DNA of 64,000 nucleotides, taken from contig NC_088304.1 of NCBI RefSeq assembly GCF_032854445.1, positions 30,449,732-30,513,731 on the forward strand, given 5' to 3'. Of the stretch, positions 48,101 to 60,100 are shown piece by piece; within the stretch, counting starts at the first letter, position 1, and each line of letters starts with the position of its first letter. The DNA is from Liolophura sinensis. Lineage: Eukaryota; Mollusca; Polyplacophora; Chitonida; Chitonidae. The position numbers and the translations under genes were made by a program. The notes below the pieces were generated by a model, which was not told where the DNA came from, did not search any database, and was given only the letters and a program-made list of their open reading frames with translations.

Positions 48101-51100
48101 CTTGGCTTCCTTCAATTGTTGGCCCGCGTTGTATCAGTGAAATATGATGGAGTAAGGTGACCAATCAAATAAGTGAAGAAATAAATGAATATATTTAGTT
48201 TGCATTCCGTTAAACCCTACAAACCTTAAGGGAAACTGAGACTTTCACCATCAACTGTTTTTTGTATGTACCACCACTGGTAGCCTTCTTGATTACACTC
48301 AGCTGAACAGCATCGTGTACACATTAGGACTGGCTTGTTTCCACAAAGAAACACAACCGTGAAGTCACTAAAATACATCCAGATTACACTCAGTTGAAGC
48401 AGCACCGTGTGCATGTTAGGACTGTCTTGTGTCCACAAAAGAACACAACCGTGAAGTCACTAGATTACATCCAGTATTGGAAGTGAAACCCTGAGCAGAA
48501 ACAATCACAGCTACTGTCATGACTGAAGTGGTGTGAAGCTCTTGATAAACAGAGTGTATGGGGAATTCTGCACAAACAATCCATATCCGCTAATCATATC
48601 TATTTTTCTCTGTTAACAAGAATACATATTGCTCAGGTTATTGTTTGTCCTCTCTGGTCTGTACTGTTTATAATGGTAAAATGAGTCTGAAGTTTGGAAA
48701 ACTGCTAATGCGGCCAGCTTCATACATTTTAGGAATTTTATTTCTGATTTTGAATGGTGATATGTACCCTAATTCTTCAACCTTTCCACAAGGTGTGAAA
48801 GAGCAAGTTTTTTAATTTATTTTGGAGACAAAACTGCAATAGTTGGATTGGCCAATTTCAAGGCTTCACCAAATGTGTAATTTTACTAGACTACACAGAT
48901 GTCTTCAGAATATGCTTGACTAAACACCTTGCAGCAAACATGCCAAAAGGTTGAAGAATTACAGTATACCGATTAGGCTGATATAATAAAATTGTGAATG
49001 ATAATTATATGGGCTGTTCTCAAATACATGTACTTGTTGTAGCAAAAACTCAGTTGGATTTGCGCTGATCAGTTGTTTGGAATATACATGTATGTCTGAT
49101 ATTTGTTATACTAGCCTCTTTAAAACAAAATTAAAGAAGCAGTGTACAGCCGAAGTTACTAGTGAGATAAAAAAAATATGTTCGTAAACCAGGCCAGTAA
49201 TTAACGCACAAACAATGATGTAATGTCTCTTTTGTGTTTTAGTACTTGTTCCAGTGCGACCATGTCTTGTACACAATCATTCCAGTGGCAGGGAAGCAGG
49301 ATTTGGAGAGGGCCTTTGTGGAGAACTCGGAAGGGGTAACAAAACACTCTCGTGTTCAAATGTTTTAAACACTTCTAAAATGGTGTTGAGTGATGAAAAG
49401 AGAGCATTACTTACCAATTTGTTGAGGCAGCCACCATAATTAACACTGAAAGCAACTTGTGGCAAAGTATTTATGAAGCTTACTAGTCTATCAGTTACTT
49501 GTACACCTTGAGTTGGAAGTTCAGTTCAAACCAGTGTTAATCAGTTACACGTCCACCAAGTTGATGGCTGAAACAGAAACTTAGCCAAATTTGGGACCCT
49601 GATTCAGCACTTCTGACATGGAAGAAGAAAATATGAAATCTGGACACCCTACTGAAACAAAATGGGCTCAGAAAGGACAGTCCGGACACCTTTTTCCATA
49701 TTTCTGGCTATCCGCCTAGTTCATTTCCGACCTGGACAGGGAAGTTTTGGATTGTGATTGGAGTTACTTTTCGCAAATGTTCAAAGGGATGGGTTGGTAT
49801 AACACAGAAGTTCGTTGATTGATGGCGTTCAAGTGTTCAAAGGGATGGGTTGGTATAACACAGAAGTTCGTTGATTGATGGCGTTCAAGTGTTCAAAGGG
49901 ATGGGTTGGTATAACACAGAAGTTCGTTGATTGATAGCGTTGAAATGTTCAAAGGGATGGGTTGGTATAACACAGAAGTTCATTGATTGATAGCGTTGAA
50001 ATGTTCAAAGGGATGGGTTGGTATAACACAGAAGTTCGTTGATTGATAGCGTTGAAATGTTCAAAGGGATGGGTTGGTATAACACAGAAGTTCCTTAATT
50101 GATAGCATTGACAAGATTGAAGATAATCAATGTTTAGCCGGAAAAGTTCAGCTGAACCACATAGATAGATGAATGTTTTTGTTTTTTCTTCATTTGTATG
50201 TTTCAGATGAAGCATGTGTTGATGATAAACTGTGGAGCTAACCTGGACGTGGTGGAGCTGCTACAGCCTGATGAGGGTGTGGTCTTCTACATCTGTGATA
50301 GGTACATTGCTATTAACACATATTATACACTGATATGAATATAATATGTATTGTGTCCAATGTGGACACAGTCATATGAAACAAATTTTAGAACAATTAA
50401 CGCCATGAGCCGAAGTTCAGATTCAAACGTTACTCTTCAACGTAACTGGTGACTAACAAATTTTGACACGTTTGGATGGAACTGGGTATCTAGTTTCAAA
50501 ATTGAAAATGTTCATGTTAAAAAACAGGTTTGCTAAGTTAATAAAAGTTTTTTTTTCTCACCCTTGTTGAGTACCCCCTGTGAAGCGAATTTTATACCAA
50601 TCATAGAGCATAAATATCACTGCTTCATTCCTTTCCAAGATGGCGTCCCCCAACAAGAAATGGGCTTGTCACGTCTTGCTTGGGGAAAAGAGTCCGTTTA
50701 TTTCGTTCACTGATGTTTTCGGGATTAAAATTATTGACCGGGTACATATATGGAAAGGTCTAGATCGTATAGAAAAGGGAGCACTAGTACTGTTCCGTCA
50801 CATAGTCAGATCTTCCTATGCCTGTCATCAACCTTGTCATCAGAGGTACACTGACCAACATAGAATATCGCTTAGTGTAATACGAAAACGGAACGGAACA
50901 TTATGGCATACCAACGAAGGTGTTCAAATACTTTATGAAGAACCCTATCAGACATCGTTTAAGTGATCGCATTTCAAATTCTGAAAATTTGTCTGCCAGG
51001 AGATTGGCAGATGTTTTACCTGCGGAATGTATCATCTGTCGTAAAACTAAAACAATTGCTGGCCAGTCAACCATGAAAGGAAGACAACAGCGACCAGTTA

Positions 51101-54100
51101 TGTGTGAAAACTGCGTGCAAAGGCCCAGGACATACGTTAAAGTCTAAATTTAGAAAGAATCTAATCCTTTGCATGGGTGAATTTCACACTGCTATGGCAT
51201 TTCTTGCTTTAGGTTCCATTTCAGGAGTCATGAATGGTCATCACTGTAATCGTAGTTTGAGATCAACGGCAAAGCTCTGCATCAATTAAGGATGGATGCA
51301 GGAATATCTTCACAGCGTAATGAGTCAACAGCATCAAGAATCCTCAAGAATGAGCAGTGATGTTATGACAACTGTTGAAGAGTTCACCAACTTGTTTACA
51401 TCTGACCATAATGATGAGCCTATACATAGCTGTTCTGGAAAAATTGCGCCAGAAGAGTTAAGGTCGAGCCTATCCAATGCCTATACACTTGGAGAAGAAA
51501 ATTGAAAAGGATTTGTCAATGAGAGGTTATTGAAAGAGAAATCTGAAGGGAGAGATACATCTGATAAGCTGACACTTCCACCAAAAAAAAAACATTCTTA
51601 GGTATTAGATAAGTTACCTCAATGTGCTCTCTTGCAAATGCACCTGCAAATGAGAGTCGACACCTGTTTCACCGCCCTTTGATGGTTGAAGAAGAGAAAG
51701 GTTTAGAACTGAAGGAAGTGTTGAAGTATCCATTGGCCACTGTTCCCGCAGCAGTAGCCACCTTTGATGGCAACATGACGAAGACCAACAAATCAGCACT
51801 TTTACATCAGGATGTAAAATGCATCTCTAAAGAATCAGTCGACCTGAATATTGTTTTTAACTCGGAAATTGTTGTCATTGTTGATGCCATGGTTCTTATC
51901 CAACAACAGCATCAACTCCCAGAAACCTTTGGTGAGCTTGCAATTGCTATATTGGAACGGTTGAACTGGATATCAAAGAAATATCATGCCAAATGAATCG
52001 ACTTTATGGCAGACGGATACAAAAATAAATCGATCAAGCAATATGAATGAGACAAAAGGTCAGCATATAGATGCACCAAAGTTCATATAACAAGACCTGA
52101 TGAAAGGCTACCAGAACAGATGAGCAAATTTCTTACATTTGGAAGCAACAAAGAAGACCTAGTTAATTTTGTTGTGGGAATGTGGAAAGCCTGCTCACCA
52201 CATACTGTGTCTGGCATTCAAGTGTATGCAACACAAGGTGAGAAATGTTTCAGGCTATACCAGTCATCCTTTCAGCAAATTGCGTTATAGAGGTGGAAGA
52301 GCTCAGCCCCAACCAGGAGGAAGCAGATACCAGAGTGTTTCTCCATGTTTCACTTGCTGCATAGAATGAAACAACAGCCATGGATATCATAATCGGTACA
52401 GTGGATACGGATGTCTTTGTATTGGGTCTGTGGATGTCAGCAGTTGTAAACGCTCATGTGATTTTACATTTAGTGACTGAAACCTCCAAGCATATTGATA
52501 TACAATTAGTAAGAAACCTTTCAGAAAATGTTGCCGAAAGACTTGTAGGATTCCATCCATTTTCAGGATGTAATAGGATGTAATAGTGTAAGTGGTTTCA
52601 GAGGATAAGGAAAAGTAAAAGGATTGAAACTAATGGTAAAGTCAGAACATTTTGTAATTTAGAGAAACAATGGACTATGTCAGACACCTCGGTTGAATAT
52701 CTGGAGAAATTTGTTTGTGAACTGCATTGATGGGGTGACTTCAGACTTGGTTCATTTAGTGATATGATGATGTCCCCAAACAGGGAAGCCCTCAAGCTTC
52801 ACATAATATGTGCAAACTACCAAGCCAAAATATATTGATCATGTCTGCAGGAGATGTTCACAGTACCTGAGCCAATTGGACATGGATGGAATGTTAAATC
52901 TGAACTATTGTCCATCCAGTGGACAACACTTCCTGTTGCCCATGGTTGTGTCCTTAAGACCATCAACCCCGGGCTCTGCCTGGTTTACTCCCACCATAAT
53001 GCTGGCTGTCGTCGTATAAGTGAAATATTCTTGAATACGGCGTAAAACACCAATCAAATAAATTAAGAGCGTCCGTTATGGTTGTAAGAAATCGTGCGAC
53101 AGTTTGATACGTTCATGTAGGAAGGCAGGGATCAAGTGCATGTTGTAGATGCTATGCATGCCTCAACCGCCAGCCTGTTCAGCTTGATGAGGGTTTGAGT
53201 GATAGTGAAAGTAATGAATCTGACAGAGACATGGAAACAGTGGAACAAACTATGACAAAGAAACAGAAAGTTCTTTTCACATAAGCAATTAAACAAGGCC
53301 CATGCAGGTTTAGCTCACTGAAGATTTTGTTCGGAATGTACTAATGTCTTTGGCTTTTGTAAAATAATGACTTCTTAAATGACTTCAGACATCTTTGTAG
53401 ATTAATATGTATCCCATTGTGTAAATGAGTTTGTGAACTGATTGGTTTGATGAACTGTGAGTGAAACTTGAAACTTTAAGAAAGGATCTTCAAGCCTAAC
53501 ATTCGTCGTCATATGACTGAAAAATTGTTAAGTATGACGTTAAACCCCAAGCACTAACTCAAGCCTAACAAACTTTACGCCCGTACCCCAAACTTCATCA
53601 GCTCTACATCGGGTATTGGTGTTAGTGTTGAAAATGTTTCATGTTGTAATTACATATAGTTAACTGAACATTCCATATATGTACAGATGTTGGTTTTTCT
53701 GATGTGCTGAAACGTATTGTAAGAAAAAACAGAGAATTTTCTCATTTTTTACATCGTTGTGCTTTTTATATATGTGCGTGTATATATATATCGCGTGAGC
53801 ATCAAAAATTGGGTTGTACTTTGATGCTTCATTACTCCATTATCCTTTGTTCAAACCCTTTCAAACTTGGACATTCAAATGGCATGATTTTGTTAATATA
53901 CTGACCAGTTTTCAAGGTCATAGCTTCAGTAGTCTGTACACAGGGTTAAAATGAAAACATAACCTCAAAAATGCACGTTCCGGTGGCCCACATTGCATCA
54001 CCTGTCAGGCGTCATGTGTAGAGCGCGCACCTGTGTGACACGCATCAATGACTGCTGGAAAAAAAGTTTCCGCGTCGAGAAGATGGAGGACCAATTGATC

Positions 54101-57100
54101 ACAAATCTTGATCAAATTTCTTGATCCGGTACACAACACATCTGTGTTGGAAAGGCTTGTAGTTGTTAATGAACCTGTGGTTTAACTTGAACTTTGGTGT
54201 TTTTGATTGTCATATAAAAAGAAAATTCTTGAAAATGGCATTTAACACCAATAAAGAAAGATGGAATGATCTAGTAAATTTCTCAGCTTCTGTATTAATT
54301 ACAACTGGTTGTAATTTGTATTGTGCTTGTTTCTAGCCATCGCCCAGTGGACATCTACAATGTGTTTAACGCTGTCCAGGTCAAGCTGCTAATGAAACAG
54401 GAAGAGTTGACTGACGTGCCTGAATATGAGGAGGTTTTCTGTGATGAGGAGGTTAGTCTATGGGATTTTGTACTTTTTTTTTTTTATTTTTTTTATTTTT
54501 GTTTAAAAAAATCTTGAATCTTTGAACTTGGTTACATCATTGAGTAGGAAGTCCGTATTCTCAGACAATATTTTACAGAGTTCTGTCTCTTTATTTCAGA
54601 ATTCTGCCTTGTTTTACTTTGCATTTTCCCAAGTCTGTTTGTCAAATTCATTGAAACTTCTCTTGGTATATAGACTCACTGCCAGGTCCCTTGATCACAT
54701 TAGATTTTACTACTTTTGGTACCCTTTTATTAAAACGGTCAAAAATCCAAAATCCAAAAGTTAATTATACCAGGAAACATTATCACTGGTGGGCAACACA
54801 AAGGATGTTTTCAGGCCAGATTTAAAAATTAAAAAAGAACAAAACTTCTGTTATATTATGCATCTATATGTACCCTATTTCTTCAACCTTTTCACATGTT
54901 TACCTGATGGTGTTTTTGATATTGTTCAAGAATATGTTTCTGCTGAAACTGTAAAATTGTTTTTGGTGAATTGCAGATGTTAACCATCCACCAAAGGAAA
55001 AATTTGATGTGGGTAAATTACCCTGACTTTTTTTTTTAATGTGTGATAAACTCAAAGATGTGCCGACAGTGTTCGCACACCAGCACGGTGCAATAACCCA
55101 GGAGCCTCCCACCAATGCAGTCGCTCTGAGTTCAAGACCAGCTCATGCTGACTTCCTCTCTTTCTGTATGTGGGAAGGCCTGACGGCAGCCTGTTTTCTC
55201 TAGCCATAATACTGGCTGCCATCGTATAATTGAAATATTCTTGAGTATGGCATAAACACCAATCAAAAAAATAAATAAAGACACAGGGTACAAGAATACA
55301 TTGTGTTTTGGGCTTCCACTTAAATTGAGCCAAGGCTAAGGGGTATTTTTAGCTGAGTTTTTTTATTTTACATGTAGATTTCTGAGCTGGAAAATTTTGC
55401 AACATTGAAGTACTCATTTATAAATTTGAAATTGATTGATCAAAATTACAGCAAATTCAACTTTGAGTTACATTATTCTTATGTCAACTTTTTTTTTTTG
55501 GTCTTTTTCTCACCATAATACATATATCGTAATTAACAATTTGAAGCCATGTTTGTTGTCAGTCTGAAGATGACTCTGGCAATGAGAGCGATAGTTCTGA
55601 CAGATTGGGGAAAAAACAACGGTTTGACGATGAGGCCATAGAGAGGCGCAGAAAGAAACGACAGTGGGAGGAAAATAAGTAAGGCAGTAACAACAGCAAC
55701 ATGGCTTATGTCACAACAAGTCAAGACTATTATCTGGTAGTAACTGTTAAGTTCTGGCCCAGGGATCATGAAGCAATCTTTATAGACAAAATAAAATTTC
55801 AATCATTAACGTTGGTATGTTACTATGCGTTTATACTTTAGCTGAAATTTGTTTTACAACAATTTATATAGCTTACATATTATATTAGCCCAGAATTTAT
55901 GTCATCAAGCAATATTTTGACCTTGTTAGGTAATAAATAACAATTTTAGAGTGGTGTGAAATTTTGACTCGCGTTTAAGATCGTTTCGTGATCCAGGGGC
56001 CTGATCCCAATCTTTCAAGGTAACATTGTGACTGTGCATAAAGAAATTTTGTAATTCTTTGCTTGACTGTCGTAGTAATCAAGGTGAAGGCCATTGTACA
56101 AGTATAATTGTAAACTGTTCATGTTCAGTGTAAAGAAAACGCTAATATATAATTTGAAGTGAATTACATTTGAAACATTCGATTCTACTGTGACATTGTC
56201 CTTTTTTTTGGTACTAAATACATACGACTAAATGAGTATACCAGTAGAGCTGTGAATGTGTTTACCAAATGCACCTTCAAACAAACTATTTCCAGTAAAG
56301 AATATGTATACAAAGCTTTCATATGTGCTTGGTCCCAACAGACAACCATAGAATCTAAGTGTTCAAACACATTTTGTTACAGTTGGCAAGGAAAGTTCTG
56401 AGAAAAAAAATCAAAATAATTTAATGTTTAATGGTATTTTATCAGCCCTTCAGTTTAATTTCCATACCCCCCAAACTGCTGCTGGCTCCATATTGTGTGT
56501 ATTGGCGCACAGTCTGTGTTCTGCAATTAGACTGAAAAGTTGAAAGATTAGATGTCGTGTTTGGCTGTTACATATACAGTTAAGTTTAAATTATGTAGTT
56601 GAATATTCTTTTTGTCAACCTGACTGAAAGACGCTTAATATTTCTCTTTCCAGAAACAAAATTCTATTCAATTATATGCAGTTCTCAACATTTGGAACAT
56701 CGGTAAGTATATGTAGATGAATAGAGAATCCCCCAAATTACTACGTCATGCACTCTGTTAAATATTGTACATACTAAACATAGAGCTTGGGATTATTAAA
56801 ATGAACAGGTTACTCCGTGGCTGAGTGGTTAGTGTGTTAGCACAGCACAGTGGCTGAGGAGCCTCTCACCAAGGTGGTCACTGTGAGTTCAGCTCATGTG
56901 GCTTCCTCTCCGGTTGTACATGACGAGGTCTGGTAGCAACCTGCACTCGGTCGTGGGTTTCTCCCCAGACGCAGCCTGATTTCCTCCCACCATAAACCTG
57001 GTTACAGTGGTTGCTATTGTATAAGTGAAATATTTATGAGCACGGAGTAAAACACCAGTGTAATAAATAAGTTAATATAAAAGTTAATTTTATGACCATA

Positions 57101-60100
57101 TTTTTTCCCACCATGGTAAGAAGCATGTGTTTGTGTTTTGGTGTTTGTCTTGTAGGAGAAGTTGGGCAGAATGCAACAATGTACAAATGTAGCAGGTTTA
57201 AAAGTGCAACACCAGTTATTATAACTCTGCTTCTGGGAGCATAAAGTTGTCAGTCATGATGACAAATCCTTCAATTGCATTAAGCAGATGTAGCGTTGTG
57301 AGATTTCCAGTTGTAAATCAGAAATAGTTTCCGGGATTTTATGTCAGTGTTTAAGGCAAACTATGCTGGGTGTTTCAGGCAGCACTGACAATGTTTGAAC
57401 TTGCCTGGAAAATGTCCAAAGACACCACAGATTTATTATGGTGAGTTCTGGTGATTTTTTTATTTATTTATTTGATTGGTGTTTTACGCCGTACTCAAGA
57501 ATATTTCACTTATACGATGGCGGCCAGCATTATGGTGGGAGGAGACCAGGCAGAACAGTTCTGTTGATTTAATTGTTGATATAAATTTCTGCCCCAGTAG
57601 TTTAGTATAGTTTTAGGTGCGCCTAAACTTCATTTGAGAAGTTGAAAACAACTTTTGTCACTGACTGTCTGACTTTGGTTAAAAGTTTTGTTGGGCTCAA
57701 ATGGTGCAAAGACTATGTTAATGCTTTTGGCTTATTAATAAAATAGGCTGATGAATGGGCTTATGAAACTGTCTCAGGATTCACTTTGACCAAATTTGGT
57801 GTGTTGTCAAACTTTTTGTTAAAAAAAGAAAGTTTGAGAAGAAAGTAAATTGTATGTGAAAGGTAATTCCCTGAAGTTAGCTTTGATAGCTTGAAGTCTG
57901 ATTGGTGTGTTGTAGGCTGGCAATTATTGGCCTCACAGATCAGTACATCCATTACAAGGTATGCAGAGATAAGTACATGGATGATGTCCTCACCTTACAG
58001 TCACACGTCTCCAGGCACAGTCACAGGTAAATGATTCACCTGGTTTTCTCACATGTTTCTCAGGTATTCATGTATTCTTCAGTTTCTCATGTATTCTAGC
58101 ATTGCCCGTGTTTATGTTTTGTGAATCAGGCATTCATATAGTCCTGAATTTCTCAGCCAGAGAATGAATGAATGAATGATTATGGCTTATCAGCAATATT
58201 TCAGCTATATTGTGACAAGATCCTACCCAGAGAAAGCCCACATTATGTCTGCAAGAAAATGCATGTTATAACTGCTGTTGCAGACAAGTTCTTCTGATGC
58301 CTACCGGCGCCGATAGCACAGTTGGTAGAGCGTCCGCTTTGGGGGGTGATGGGGGGGTAGATCCAGGGTTTATCCTGGGTCGAGTCGCACCTAAGACGTA
58401 AAAAAGGAAGTTGTAACTTCCTCGTGTGGTGTTCAGCATGAAGGGGATAGTGCATTGACTGGTTGATCAATATAATGGCTCTAACAGGGTGGCTTACTTG
58501 CCTTCGCTGAAGCGTCTCAGTGAAGCAGCACTAGATAAAAGACCGGTGGAAATCCTCCCTGCAACAGGAAGGCACATTACATGCACTCTAAGGATTCCTT
58601 TGTCGTCACATGTCTGAAAAATTGTTAAGTATGATGGTAAATGACATGAGTGTCTGAAAAATTTGAACGAAACGTAAGAGTACATGAATGATGCAGAAAA
58701 ACAAAGAGTTGCTTGAACAAAGAGTTAATCACATTATGTCACATGGTAAAGTTGGACTGTTTTACCTTTAGAGACAATAGAGTTCAAACTCTCTTATTGT
58801 TTTTTTTTTTTTTTTTGTGATATGCACCTTTGAACTCCTCGTGTGTTTGCAGGGGCGATGATGCAGACAATGTGATTTCTGTGGACTGTCTGCGAATTGT
58901 GTTTGAGGAAGAGCTAAGACTGACGCTGTATCGTCATTGGACACTCTATGACAGCATCTGTCACTCCATGAATTTCTCGTGTAAATTTAAAGTTTGGAGT
59001 TTACGGGGACAGAAGAGGTTACAGGAGTTCCTGGCAGAAATGGGGTAAGTTACACAGTTATAGTTTACGAGGACAGGAGAGGTTTCAGGAGTTCCTGACA
59101 GAAATGGGATAAGGCACACAGTTATAGTTTACGAGGACAGGAGAGGTTTCAGGAGTTCCTGACAGAAATGGGGTAAGGCACACAGTTATAGTTTACAAGG
59201 ACAGGAGAGGTTTCAGGAGTTTCTGACAGAAATGGGGTAAGGCACACAGTTATAGTTCACGAGGACAGGAGAGGTTTCAGGAGTTCCTGACAGAAATGGG
59301 GTAAGGCACACAGCTATAGTTTACGAGGACAGAAGAGGTTTCAGGAGTTTCTGGCAGAAATGGGGTAAGTTACACAGTTATAGTTTACGAGGACAGGAGA
59401 GGTTTCAGGAGTTCCTGACAGAAATGGGGTAAGGCACACAGTTATAGTTTACGAGGACAGAAGAGGTTACAGAGTTCTTGGCAGAAATGGGGTAAGGCAC
59501 ACAGTTACAGTTTACGAGGACAGAAGAGGTTACAGGAGTTCTTGGCAGAAATGGGGTAAGGCACACAGTTATTGTTTACGAGGACAGAAGAGGTTATAGG
59601 AGTTCCTGGCAGAAATGGGGTAAGGCATACAGTTATAGTTCACGAGGACAGAAGAGGTTACAGGAGTTCTTGGCAGAAATGGGGTAAGGCACACAGTTAT
59701 TGTTTACGAGGACAGGAGAGGTTTCAGGAGTTCCTGACAGAAATGGGATAAGGCAAACAGTTATAGTTCACGAGGACAGAAGAGGTTACAGGAGTTCTTG
59801 GCAGAAATGGGGTAAGGCACACAGTTATAGTTTACAAGGACAGAAGAGGTTTCAGGAGTTCCTGACAGAAATGGGGTAAGGCACACAGTTATAGTTTACG
59901 AGGACAGGAGAGGTTTCAGGAGTTCCTGACAGAAATGGGGTAAGGCACACAGTTATAGTTTACAAAAACAGAAGAGGTTTCAGGAGTTCCTGGCAGAAAT
60001 GGGGTAAGGCACACAGTTATAGTTTACAAGGAAAGGAGAGGTTACAGAGTTCCTGGCAGAAATGGGTTAAGGCACAGAGTTACAGTTTACAAGGAAAGGA

